Origin: DATDOO01 sp035293245
GTDB lineage: Bacteria; Pseudomonadota; Gammaproteobacteria; Methylococcales; Methylococcaceae
Direction: 5' to 3'
NCBI GenBank assembly: GCA_035293245.1
Contig: DATDOO010000052.1
Coordinates: forward strand, 1 to 16,458
DNA: 16,458 nucleotides
The position numbers and the translations under genes are program-made. The notes beneath the pieces are model-generated. The model made no database searches, was not told the origin of the DNA, and saw only the letters and a list, made by a program, of their open reading frames with translations. Positions 7,859 to 13,607 of the stretch are shown one piece after another; positions within the stretch are counted from its first letter, which is position 1, and the number at the start of each line of letters is the position of its first letter.

Positions 7859-8089
7859 TCAGCGGTGGTGTGCGTCGCAGAACGGCAGCAGCGCCAGGAA
7901 ACGGGCGCGCTTGATCGCCGTGGTCAGCTGACGCTGATATTTCGCGCTGGTGCCGGTGATCCGGCTGGGGACGATCTTACCGGTTTCGCTGACGAACTCG
8001 CGGAGGGTGTCGATGTCCTTGTAGTCGATTTCCGTCACCCCTTCGGCGGTGAAGCGGCAATATCTCTTTTTTCTGAACTGGCGCGCCAT
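7859..8089 (-). CDS. rpsR: 30S ribosomal protein S18
   Basis: 76 residues, full length. It contains RRKRYC-like basic N-terminus (FRKKRYCRF), the core YKDIDTLREFVSETGKIVPSRITGT and the rRNA-binding segment KYQRQLTTAIKRARFLALLPF, all typical of bacterial S18. S18 binds rRNA together with S6, whose gene lies 33 bp upstream. The ATG at 8089 has GAGGA about ten bases before it. Confidence 0.98.
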   Translation of the reverse strand: MARQFRKKRYCRFTAEGVTEIDYKDIDTLREFVSETGKIVPSRITGTSAKYQRQLTTAIKRARFLALLPFCDAHHR

Positions 8090-8122
8090 GGTTATGGTTC
8101 CTCGTGTTCGATTGATGCGTGA

Positions 8123-8512
8123 TCAGGCGCCGGCTTCCGGCGCGGAAGTTTCCTCGGCGGACTCTTCCTCGGCGGATTCGGCGGCGACGGCGGACTCACC
8201 CTTGGCCAGCGGAGACGCTTCGGTGACCGGCCCATCGCGACGCACCGTCAGGCTGCGCAGCACGGCGTCGTTGAAACGGAAACCGCTTTCCAGTTCGTCC
8301 AGCACTTCCTGGCCGCATTCGATGTTCATCAACACGTAGTGCGCCTTGTGCACCTTGTTGATCGGATAGGCCAACTGGCGGCGCCCCCAGTCTTCCAGGC
8401 GATGGATGCGTCCGGAGGCGGATTCGATGAGATTGCGGTAACGCTCGACCATGGCGCCGACCTGGGCGCTCTGGTCGGGGTGCACCATGAAAATGATTTC
8501 GTAATGACGCAT
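8123..8512 (-). CDS. rpsF: 30S ribosomal protein S6
   Basis: 129 residues. Begins MRHYEIIFMVHPDQS and carries the S6 core with DWGRRQLAYPI and the KAHYVLMNIE strand. The last ~27 residues form an acidic Glu/Ala/Ser tail, as in other proteobacterial S6 proteins, where RimK can add further glutamates. The ATG at 8512 is chosen because AAGGGG lies just upstream and it matches the family N-terminus; the frame continues further 5' but that part is not conserved. It opens the run rpsF-rpsR-DUF2232-rplI-hldD-waaA. Confidence 0.98.
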   Translation of the reverse strand: MRHYEIIFMVHPDQSAQVGAMVERYRNLIESASGRIHRLEDWGRRQLAYPINKVHKAHYVLMNIECGQEVLDELESGFRFNDAVLRSLTVRRDGPVTEASPLAKGESAVAAESAEEESAEETSAPEAGA

Positions 8513-8521
8513 GCTGTCCCC

Positions 8522-8550
8522 TTGTGGATTCAATGCAGCCTCCCGGAAAA
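8522..8550 (-). promoter_or_regulatory. Candidate S6:S18 autoregulatory leader structure
   Basis: Directly before the rpsF ribosome-binding site the minus strand can fold with GGA paired to TCC, an unpaired CCG on the 5' side, an outer TTTT/ACAA helix with one mismatch, and a loop starting GGCTGCAT. Known rpsF leaders bind the S6:S18 complex through a bulged CCG next to a short stem and a GGC-containing loop. The match is by eye and from memory of the E. coli leader. Confidence 0.45.
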
Positions 8551-8617
8551 CCCCGGTAAGGCAAGGAGTATTTACGCCGCAAGCCGGCATAAACGCACAA
8601 TTTTACGATCTATCCGG

Positions 8618-8857
8618 TTACCTTGGCAAATCGTTCCCTGCGTCCGCGGCTATCTGCACGAGCGGCGTGCTCCAGGGCGAACCTTTCCCCATCGGCCCGC
8701 CGTGCAGAGCGATGGGGAAAGGTTCGCGGCTCTTGTGCTTCCGCTTCCGCGAGTAGCGGGTCTTGTCCTGGAACACGACGGCTTTGTTGAAACGCACGGC
8801 GAACTTGGCCACCGGATTGGTGGGCGGACGCGTGGGCGGAAAGTTTTTTCTGGCCAT
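8618..8857 (-). CDS. Small basic protein with intragenic hairpin, possible ArfA-like ribosome rescue factor
   Basis: 79 residues. The ATG at 8857 has AGGAG nine bases upstream; the frame before it is not convincing. The N-terminal half is proline-rich then strongly basic: NPVAKF (14-19), FNKAVVFQDK (23-32) and RYSRKRKHK (34-42), followed by EPFPI (45-49). A perfect 18-bp inverted repeat covers codons 44-61, and the last ~20 residues (WSTPLVQIAADAGNDLPR) are different in character. In ArfA genes, an mRNA hairpin late in the coding region causes nonstop transcripts that are translated to the active short form only when trans-translation fails. The architecture fits and the basic segment with Y-x-RK-x-KH is loosely similar, but the KGKGSY motif of classical ArfA is absent. 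I believe related short proteins occur in other gammaproteobacteria, but cannot name the family with certainty. It lies 105 bp upstream of rpsF on the same strand. Confidence 0.6.
   Translation of the reverse strand: MARKNFPPTRPPTNPVAKFAVRFNKAVVFQDKTRYSRKRKHKSREPFPIALHGGPMGKGSPWSTPLVQIAADAGNDLPR
8677..8727 (-). promoter_or_regulatory. Perfect 18-bp intragenic hairpin, 15-nt loop
   Basis: Arms GCGAACCTTTCCCCATCG (8677-8694) and its exact complement (8710-8727) flank the 15-nt loop 8695-8709. No T run follows on the minus strand, so processing by a double-strand-specific nuclease such as RNase III is more likely than intrinsic termination. It lies fully inside the coding region of the 79-residue protein. 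Confidence 0.85.
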
Positions 8858-8916
8858 TACTAAAGTCTCCTGATTAAACGGTAGCCGGCACCGCGAGAAA
8901 GCGGCGCAGGGCGCGG

Positions 8917-8922
8917 ATTCTA
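8917..8922 (-). promoter_or_regulatory. Possible -10 box for the 79-residue protein gene
   Basis: TAGAAT on the minus strand, about 60 bp before the ATG at 8857, followed by a GC-rich CCGCGCCC stretch. It lies between the arms of a 7-bp inverted repeat (GCGGATT 8913-8919 / AATCCGC 8929-8935). No good -35 box is seen. Confidence 0.3.
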
Positions 8923-8977
8923 TCCTTAAATCCGCAACAAATTGCGTTGGACACCCGATTTTCATCCAATCCCGATT

Positions 8978-10174
8978 TCATCCTTTCACGCACACCACCT
9001 GCTTCAGCGTGTGCACCACCTCCACCAGGTCGGACTGGTTGGCCATCACCTCGTCAATGTTTTTGTAGGCAGCGGGAATTTCGTCGATCACGCCCTTGTC
9101 CTTGCGGCAGATGACGCCCTCGGTCTGGTTTTTCAGGTCGGCTTCGGTGAAGGTCTTCTCCGCCGCCGTGCGGGACATGCGCCGGCCGGCGCCGTGGGCG
9201 CAGGAGTCGAAGCTTTCCGCATTCCCCTTGCCGCGCACGATATAGGACCGCGCGCCCATGCTGCCGGGAATGATGCCCAGGTCGCCCTGCCGCGCCCGGA
9301 TGGCGCCCTTGCGCGTGACCCACACATCGGCCCCGTAATGGTGTTCCAGCGCCACATAGTTGTGATGGCAGTTGACGACTTCGCCGGTCACCGTGAACGG
9401 CGGCAGATGGCGGCGCAGTGCCGCCAGCACCAGATCGAGCATGCACTGGCGGTTCCGGTAGGCGTATTCCTGGGCCCAGTGCACCGCTTCCACGTAGTCC
9501 TCGAAATGGGCGCTCCCTTCGGGAAGGTAGGCCAGATCGCGGTCGGGAAGCTGGATCATCCAGCGCTCCATGTCGCCGCGGGCCAGTTCGATGAAATAAT
9601 CGGCCAGAGCGTTGCCGATGCCCCGGCTCCCCGAGTGCAGCATGATCCAGAGGAACCCCGCCTCGTCCAGGCACACCTCGATGAAATGGTTGCCGCCGCC
9701 CAGAGTGCCCATCTGATTCACCCAGTTTGAATATTTGCCCACGCGCTTGAGAAGGTCCGGATGTTTCTGCACCATCGCCGCCAGGCGCGGGGCGAACGGC
9801 CGGGCGGCGTCCAGCAGGGCGTGGTCGTCCGGATGCTGGCCGCGGCCCACCGGCACGTCGCGGCCGATCTGGTCGAACACCTTCTTCAGGGATTTTTCGT
9901 CGATGTCCTTGGCGGTGAGCGACAGGCGGCTGGCGATCATGCCGCAGCCGATATCCACCCCTACCGCCGCCGGGATGATGGCGTTCCTGGTGGCGAGCAC
10001 CGAACCGATGGTCGCCCCCAGGCCGTAGTGCACGTCGGCCATGGCGGCCACGTGATGATGGATGAAAGGCAGCGTGGCCACATTGGCCAGTTGCCGCTTC
10101 GAACCTTCGTCCACGTCGTCGGTCCAGATTTTGACCGGAACGCGCTGTTCGCTCAGGACTTGCTTGACGGGCAT
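8978..10174 (-). CDS. rtcB: RNA-splicing ligase RtcB (3'-phosphate/5'-hydroxyl RNA ligase)
   Basis: 398 residues, the short bacterial type. Joins 2',3'-cyclic phosphate or 3'-phosphate ends to 5'-hydroxyl ends using GTP and Mn2+, repairing RNAs cut by stress ribonucleases. Metal ligands and active-site motifs are intact: DIGCGM (Asp74, Cys77), GGGNHFIE (His163), HSGSRGIG (His180), NCHHNY (269-273), GIIPGSMG (300-307) and SCAHGAGRRMSR, whose His327 is the residue guanylated during catalysis. GGAGG lies ten bases before the ATG. The gene faces away from the cupin/deacylase cluster across 59 bp. No archease gene, rtcA or rtcR is in the window, and I see no sigma-54 -24/-12 site in the 59-bp spacer, so regulation probably differs from the E. 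coli rtcBA operon. Confidence 0.97.
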   Translation of the reverse strand: MPVKQVLSEQRVPVKIWTDDVDEGSKRQLANVATLPFIHHHVAAMADVHYGLGATIGSVLATRNAIIPAAVGVDIGCGMIASRLSLTAKDIDEKSLKKVFDQIGRDVPVGRGQHPDDHALLDAARPFAPRLAAMVQKHPDLLKRVGKYSNWVNQMGTLGGGNHFIEVCLDEAGFLWIMLHSGSRGIGNALADYFIELARGDMERWMIQLPDRDLAYLPEGSAHFEDYVEAVHWAQEYAYRNRQCMLDLVLAALRRHLPPFTVTGEVVNCHHNYVALEHHYGADVWVTRKGAIRARQGDLGIIPGSMGARSYIVRGKGNAESFDSCAHGAGRRMSRTAAEKTFTEADLKNQTEGVICRKDKGVIDEIPAAYKNIDEVMANQSDLVEVVHTLKQVVCVKG

Positions 10175-10233
10175 GGATTTCCAGCCTCCGTGAACTCGAT
10201 AATCGGATTGAAACAGCCTGTCAGGAGCGCCCT

Positions 10234-10593
10234 ATGAACACCATCCCCTTGCAAAATGGCAACCTGTTCCCCCCTATTCAGTCCAACCCAGCAGAGGAAA
10301 GTTTCCTCGACCTGCTGCGCGGCAAGGATTTCCGCATCGAACGCATCGTCTCCCGCGGCCACCGCTCGCCGGAGAACTTCTGGTACGACCAGCCCTGGCA
10401 CGAATGGGTAGTGGTTCTGAAAGGCGCGGCGCGGCTGGCTGTCGAGGGCCGGGAACAGCCGGTCCTTCTCTCGGAAGGGGATTATTGCCTGCTCCCCGCC
10501 CACGTTCGGCACCGGGTGGAGTGGACGGCGGAAGATCGCGAAACCGTCTGGCTGGCAGTGCACTACACCGCCGACGGGGAGGAACCGCTATGA
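10234..10593 (+). CDS. Small cupin-domain protein
   Basis: 119 residues, a single cupin barrel. Cupin motif 1 is represented by WYDQPWHEWVVVLKGAARL (about 50-68, one His plus Glu where HxH...E is usual) and motif 2 by EGDYCLLPAHVRHRV (about 80-95, conserved Gly, Pro and His). The reduced set of metal ligands leaves it unclear whether it binds a metal. AGGAG lies six bases before the ATG. The stop overlaps the next start as ATGA, so it is translationally coupled to the deacetylase gene. Small cupins of this type have no single known reaction; a ligand-binding or sugar/phosphate-related role is possible. Confidence 0.88.
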   Translation: MNTIPLQNGNLFPPIQSNPAEESFLDLLRGKDFRIERIVSRGHRSPENFWYDQPWHEWVVVLKGAARLAVEGREQPVLLSEGDYCLLPAHVRHRVEWTAEDRETVWLAVHYTADGEEPL

Positions 10594-11519
10594 AAGTCGC
10601 CTACGTCACCCACCCCGCCTGCCGTTTGCACGTCATCGTCCCCGGACACCCGGAAAGCCCCGAGCGCCTCCAGGCCATCGAAACAAAGCTGCAAACAGAC
10701 GGCCTGCTCGACCGCATGAGCCAAATCACCGCCCACCCGGCCACATTGGAACAACTCGGCCGGGTACATGCCGCCGCTTATCTCGATGGGCTGGAGCACA
10801 TGCGGCCGGAACCGGGCCAATACGCATTCCTGGACCCGGACACCGGCATGAATCACCACACCTGGGACGCGCTGCTGGCCGCCGCCGGCGCCGGGGTGAC
10901 GGCGGTGGACGCCATTTTTCGCGGCGAGATCGAGCGGGCCTTCTGCAACGTCCGTCCGCCGGGACACCACGCGGAAAAATCCAAAGCCATGGGCTTCTGC
11001 TTTGTGGACAACGTCGCGGTGGCGGCGGCGCACGCCATCCACGTTCACGGACTCAAGCGGGTGGCCATCGTGGATTTCGACGTGCACCACGGCAACGGCA
11101 CGGAAGACATCTTCCGCGACGAGCCGCGGGTGCTGTTTTGCTCCACCTTCCAGCATCCTCTATACCCCCACAACGGGGCCGACACGCAAAGCGATCACAT
11201 CCTCAACGTGCCCTTGCCGGCGGGTACCGGCAGCGCTTCATATCGGGCCGCGTTTTCCCGCCGCATCCTGCCCGCCTTGCAGCGCTTCGAACCGGAGATG
11301 GTCTTCTTCTCCGCCGGCTTCGACGCCCACCGCGACGACCCCCTGGCATCCATGGAACTGGAGGAGGCCGATTATTACTGGCTCACCCGCGCCGTGCTCG
11401 ACGCCACGCAAACCTCCGCTTCCGGCCGGGCCGTGTCGCTGCTGGAAGGCGGCTACCACCTGCCGGCCCTGGCGGCGAGCGCTACGGCTCATGTGCGGGC
11501 ACTACTGGAAAAAGACTGA
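10590..11519 (+). CDS. HDAC-family Zn-dependent deacetylase
   Basis: 309 residues, typical of bacterial class II-like histone deacetylase/acetylpolyamine amidohydrolase relatives. Conserved features: HPESPERL (20-27), RPPGHHA with the charge-relay His126/His127, DFDVHHGNGT with Zn ligands Asp164 and His166, SAGFDAH with Zn ligand Asp245, and LEGGYH with the transition-state Tyr289. All catalytic residues are present, so it should be active. The natural substrate (protein acetyl-lysine, acetylpolyamine or another amide) cannot be told from sequence. The ATG at 10590 has GGGGAGG seven bases upstream and overlaps the cupin stop by four bases; the longer frame upstream is out-of-frame cupin sequence. 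Confidence 0.93.
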   Translation: MKVAYVTHPACRLHVIVPGHPESPERLQAIETKLQTDGLLDRMSQITAHPATLEQLGRVHAAAYLDGLEHMRPEPGQYAFLDPDTGMNHHTWDALLAAAGAGVTAVDAIFRGEIERAFCNVRPPGHHAEKSKAMGFCFVDNVAVAAAHAIHVHGLKRVAIVDFDVHHGNGTEDIFRDEPRVLFCSTFQHPLYPHNGADTQSDHILNVPLPAGTGSASYRAAFSRRILPALQRFEPEMVFFSAGFDAHRDDPLASMELEEADYYWLTRAVLDATQTSASGRAVSLLEGGYHLPALAASATAHVRALLEKD

Positions 11520-11608
11520 AGCCGATACCCGCCTTGTCGAATACGACATTAGCTGTCGCATCCGTGGAATAGGCTACTCGCACTTTCAGGAACGCAGGAG
11601 CTTATCCC

Positions 11609-11896
11609 ATGGCCGATTCCACCCGTCCAAACGACGTCGATGTCCATGATTTGCTGGCATTGCTGCAGCACTGGTTCGCCTGTTTTCAGCAATGCGTCGA
11701 CGCACCGGTTTTCCACCCCAGGGCAGCGAATGCCCTCGACACTGAATCGCAGTGGAAGCAACTGCTCCAGCTTTCGGGAGTGATCGAAAAAAAGCTTTTT
11801 CTCTTCAGGGGTTGCCTTGCCGCAAGTGAACCGATGGAAACATCGGTTTTTCCCGGCGAATCCGGGACCAGAGGAGGCGACCATGCACGTCCCTGA
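11609..11896 (+). CDS. Unrecognised 95-residue protein upstream of the sirtuin gene
   Basis: I do not recognise a family. AGGAG lies eight bases before the ATG, and the reading frame overlaps the sirtuin start by 14 bp, which suggests coupling. Residues 8-70 look helical (DVHDLLALLQHWFACFQQC, then SQWKQLLQLSGVIEKKLFLF) and contain Cys25, Cys29 and His21; residues 70-95 are Gly/Pro-rich and look unstructured. Third codon positions are GC-rich in the first two thirds, as in a real gene. The 3' third is also occupied by two hairpins and the sirtuin ribosome-binding site, so the reading frame may serve as a leader as much as a protein. It lies 89 bp after the HDAC gene. Confidence 0.6.
   Translation: MADSTRPNDVDVHDLLALLQHWFACFQQCVDAPVFHPRAANALDTESQWKQLLQLSGVIEKKLFLFRGCLAASEPMETSVFPGESGTRGGDHARP
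11829..11867 (+). promoter_or_regulatory. Tandem hairpins, attenuator-like, before the sirtuin gene
   Basis: Hairpin 1: AACCGATG (11829-11836), loop GAAA, CATCGGTT (11841-11848), then TTT, which has the form of a short intrinsic terminator. Hairpin 2: TCCCGG (11851-11856), loop CGAAT, CCGGGA (11862-11867). Both are inside the 95-residue reading frame and end 15 bp before the sirtuin ATG. They could terminate or restrict expression downstream depending on translation of the upstream frame. Confidence 0.4.
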
Positions 11897-12650
11897 AGCC
11901 ATGCTTGAAACAATTCGTTCTGCCCAATACGTGGTGGTCTTTACCGGCGCCGGGGTTTCCGCCGAAAGCGGCATACCCACGTTCCGCGATGCCCTGGCAA
12001 GACTTTGGAGCCGGTACGATGCCTCTGAACTGGCCAGTCCCCAGGGTTTCCGCGCCGATCCGGCCCTGGTGTGGGGCTGGTACGAATGGCGGCGCATGAC
12101 AGTGCTGCGGTCAGAACCCAACCAGGCGCATCGCGCCATCGCCGAGCTGGCCCGGCATGTACTCAAGCTGACGCTGATCACCCAGAACGTGGACGACCTG
12201 CACGAGCGCGCCGGCAGCGCCGATCCCATTCACTTGCACGGCAGCCTGCACCATCCGCGCTGTTTCGCCTGCGCCCGCCCTTACGCCTTCCCGCCCGGCA
12301 TCCCCGAAGAGCCGGAAGGCGGCCGCCGCCTGGAACCGCCCCGCTGCGGCCATTGCGGCGGGCGCATCCGTCCCGGCGTGGTGTGGTTCGGCGAAAACCT
12401 ACCGGAGGCGGCCTGGAAGCTGGCCCAGCAGGCCGTGCAGGACTGCGACGTGCTGTTCTCCGTGGGCACCTCCTCCGTGGTTTGGCCCGCCGCGCAACTG
12501 CCGCAAGCGGCAGCCGAACGAGGCGCGACGGTGATCCAGGTTAATCCCGGCGAAACCGCCCTGGACCCTTTGGCCGGAGCAAATCTGCGCGGCAACGCGG
12601 GAGAGGTGCTGCCGAAACTGATCGAAGCCGTCTGGCCTGCCCCGGTTTGA
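11883..12650 (+). CDS. cobB: NAD-dependent protein deacylase of the SIR2 family, CobB-like
   Basis: 255 residues. Removes acyl groups from lysine using NAD+, giving nicotinamide and O-acyl-ADP-ribose. Motifs: GAGVSAESGIPTFRD (22-36) for NAD binding, TQNVDDLH (100-107), catalytic His119 in HLHGS, and a zinc ribbon with CFAC (127-130) and CGHC (155-158). WYEWRR contains Tyr67 and Arg70 in the Y-x-x-R spacing that in CobB and SIRT5 recognises negatively charged acyl groups, so desuccinylase or demalonylase activity is predicted as well as deacetylation. The ATG at 11883 has AGGAGG five bases upstream; the longer frame lacks a comparable site. It lies between unknown genes and 16 bp before the next start. 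The symbol follows family similarity. Confidence 0.95.
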   Translation: MHVPEAMLETIRSAQYVVVFTGAGVSAESGIPTFRDALARLWSRYDASELASPQGFRADPALVWGWYEWRRMTVLRSEPNQAHRAIAELARHVLKLTLITQNVDDLHERAGSADPIHLHGSLHHPRCFACARPYAFPPGIPEEPEGGRRLEPPRCGHCGGRIRPGVVWFGENLPEAAWKLAQQAVQDCDVLFSVGTSSVVWPAAQLPQAAAERGATVIQVNPGETALDPLAGANLRGNAGEVLPKLIEAVWPAPV

Positions 12651-12666
12651 ATCAAGGAGAACAGTC

Positions 12667-13107
12667 ATGTCATTTCGCGAAGAGAAAGAACTGGAACTGC
12701 TGAAAAACCTGAATGCCCATCACGCCGAGCTGGTGGAACTGCTCGCATCGGTGAGCGGCCGCCGTTACGAGAGCGGCGTTTACCGCTACTACTCCATTTC
12801 CTTCAAAGTCTACGGTCTGCAGGAAGATACCCGCCGCATGGTGGACGCCTTGCGGCGCATCGCTCCGGAGGGAACGACCCTCACGTCGGTATTCGAGGAA
12901 ATCTGCCAGGCGGGCGCCAGCGGCAAGCCCTTTGAACCGAAACACAACGCCGACTGGACGACCCACACCCGGCCTTTCGTGGAAGCCTTCTTCCACGCCC
13001 GCTACTTCATGGAAATGGCCGTGAAATACGGCCAGGAACTGGACACGCCTCCCATGTGCCTGCCGTTCGGCTGGGCGGCGTTGCTGTGCCTGTATCAGAT
13101 TCGCTAA
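12667..13107 (+). CDS. Conserved-looking cytosolic protein of unknown function (146 aa)
   Basis: Not recognised. AAGGAG lies shortly before the ATG, and the start is 16 bp after the sirtuin stop, so it is in the same transcript. No signal peptide or strong membrane segment. The N-terminal 30 residues are a charged helix (REEKELELLKNLNAHHAELVELL). Then comes a Tyr-rich stretch (RRYESGVYRYYSISFKVYGL, about 32-51), a helical middle, and the end segment LPFGWAALLCLYQIR. His/Glu/Asp residues are scattered (HH at 18-19, H96, E109, H113), without a clear catalytic signature. Base composition matches the neighbouring core genes, so it looks native rather than transferred. Confidence 0.75.
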   Translation: MSFREEKELELLKNLNAHHAELVELLASVSGRRYESGVYRYYSISFKVYGLQEDTRRMVDALRRIAPEGTTLTSVFEEICQAGASGKPFEPKHNADWTTHTRPFVEAFFHARYFMEMAVKYGQELDTPPMCLPFGWAALLCLYQIR

Positions 13108-13134
13108 CAAACGCCCCAACCCGGGAATACCGCC

Positions 13135-13548
13135 ATGCCCATGCTGATCGAACACATCGATGCCATCGCCCGCAAAAAACAGCGAGACGTCCTATACGTG
13201 GAATTCCACCCGGATGAAGACGGCTTCGAACGGAATTACGACCACGGCCGCGACCCCTTGAGGCAGCAGGTTATCGAGTGGCTGGAAGCGAACCATATCG
13301 GCTGGTTTCCCTGCGCCCCATTCGCCAGCGAAGAATTCATGTGCCCCTACCTCGGGCAAATCTATCTCGACGTCCCGTTCAGCGAAAGCGATCCGGTATA
13401 TCAAAAGGTACGGGATTATCTGGAACATCCGGACGGAAGCATGCGGTATCCGACGGTACGGTTTTACGTGCTGCCGCTTGCGGTGGCCATAAAAAACGCC
13501 CATCACGACGAGCCAAGGTTTTGGGAGCAGTGGGCGAAAAAGTTTTAG
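13135..13548 (+). CDS. Conserved-looking cytosolic protein of unknown function (137 aa)
   Basis: Not recognised. It follows the 146-residue gene by 27 bp. The first ATG is at 13135, with a second at 13141 (MLIEHIDAIARKKQ) that could be the true start. The ribosome-binding site is weak (GGGAAT). A charged N-terminal helix precedes DVLYVEFHPDEDGFERNYDH (about 19-38), a helix RQQVIEWLEANHIGWFPC, then YLGQIYLDVPF and a strand RYPTVRFYVLPL, so an alpha/beta fold is likely. Acidic and aromatic, no export signal. Composition matches the cluster. It is the last gene before the AT-rich segment and probably the end of the operon; no clear terminator follows in the 59 bp before the convergent gene. Confidence 0.75.
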   Translation: MPMLIEHIDAIARKKQRDVLYVEFHPDEDGFERNYDHGRDPLRQQVIEWLEANHIGWFPCAPFASEEFMCPYLGQIYLDVPFSESDPVYQKVRDYLEHPDGSMRYPTVRFYVLPLAVAIKNAHHDEPRFWEQWAKKF

Positions 13549-13607
13549 GTCGACAGAAAAATGCACCCAACAAACACCCTACGCCTTGTGAATCGCCGGG
13601 CTATCAA

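Noticed and set aside
10175..10233. Sigma-54/RtcR-type promoter for rtcB
   Set aside because: No TGGC...TTGC element with proper -24/-12 spacing is visible in the 59-bp spacer, and no rtcR gene is in the window.
11789..11800. AAAAAGCTTTTT palindrome in the 95-residue frame
   Set aside because: Short palindrome of A/T runs within codons for EKKLF; no further support for a site.
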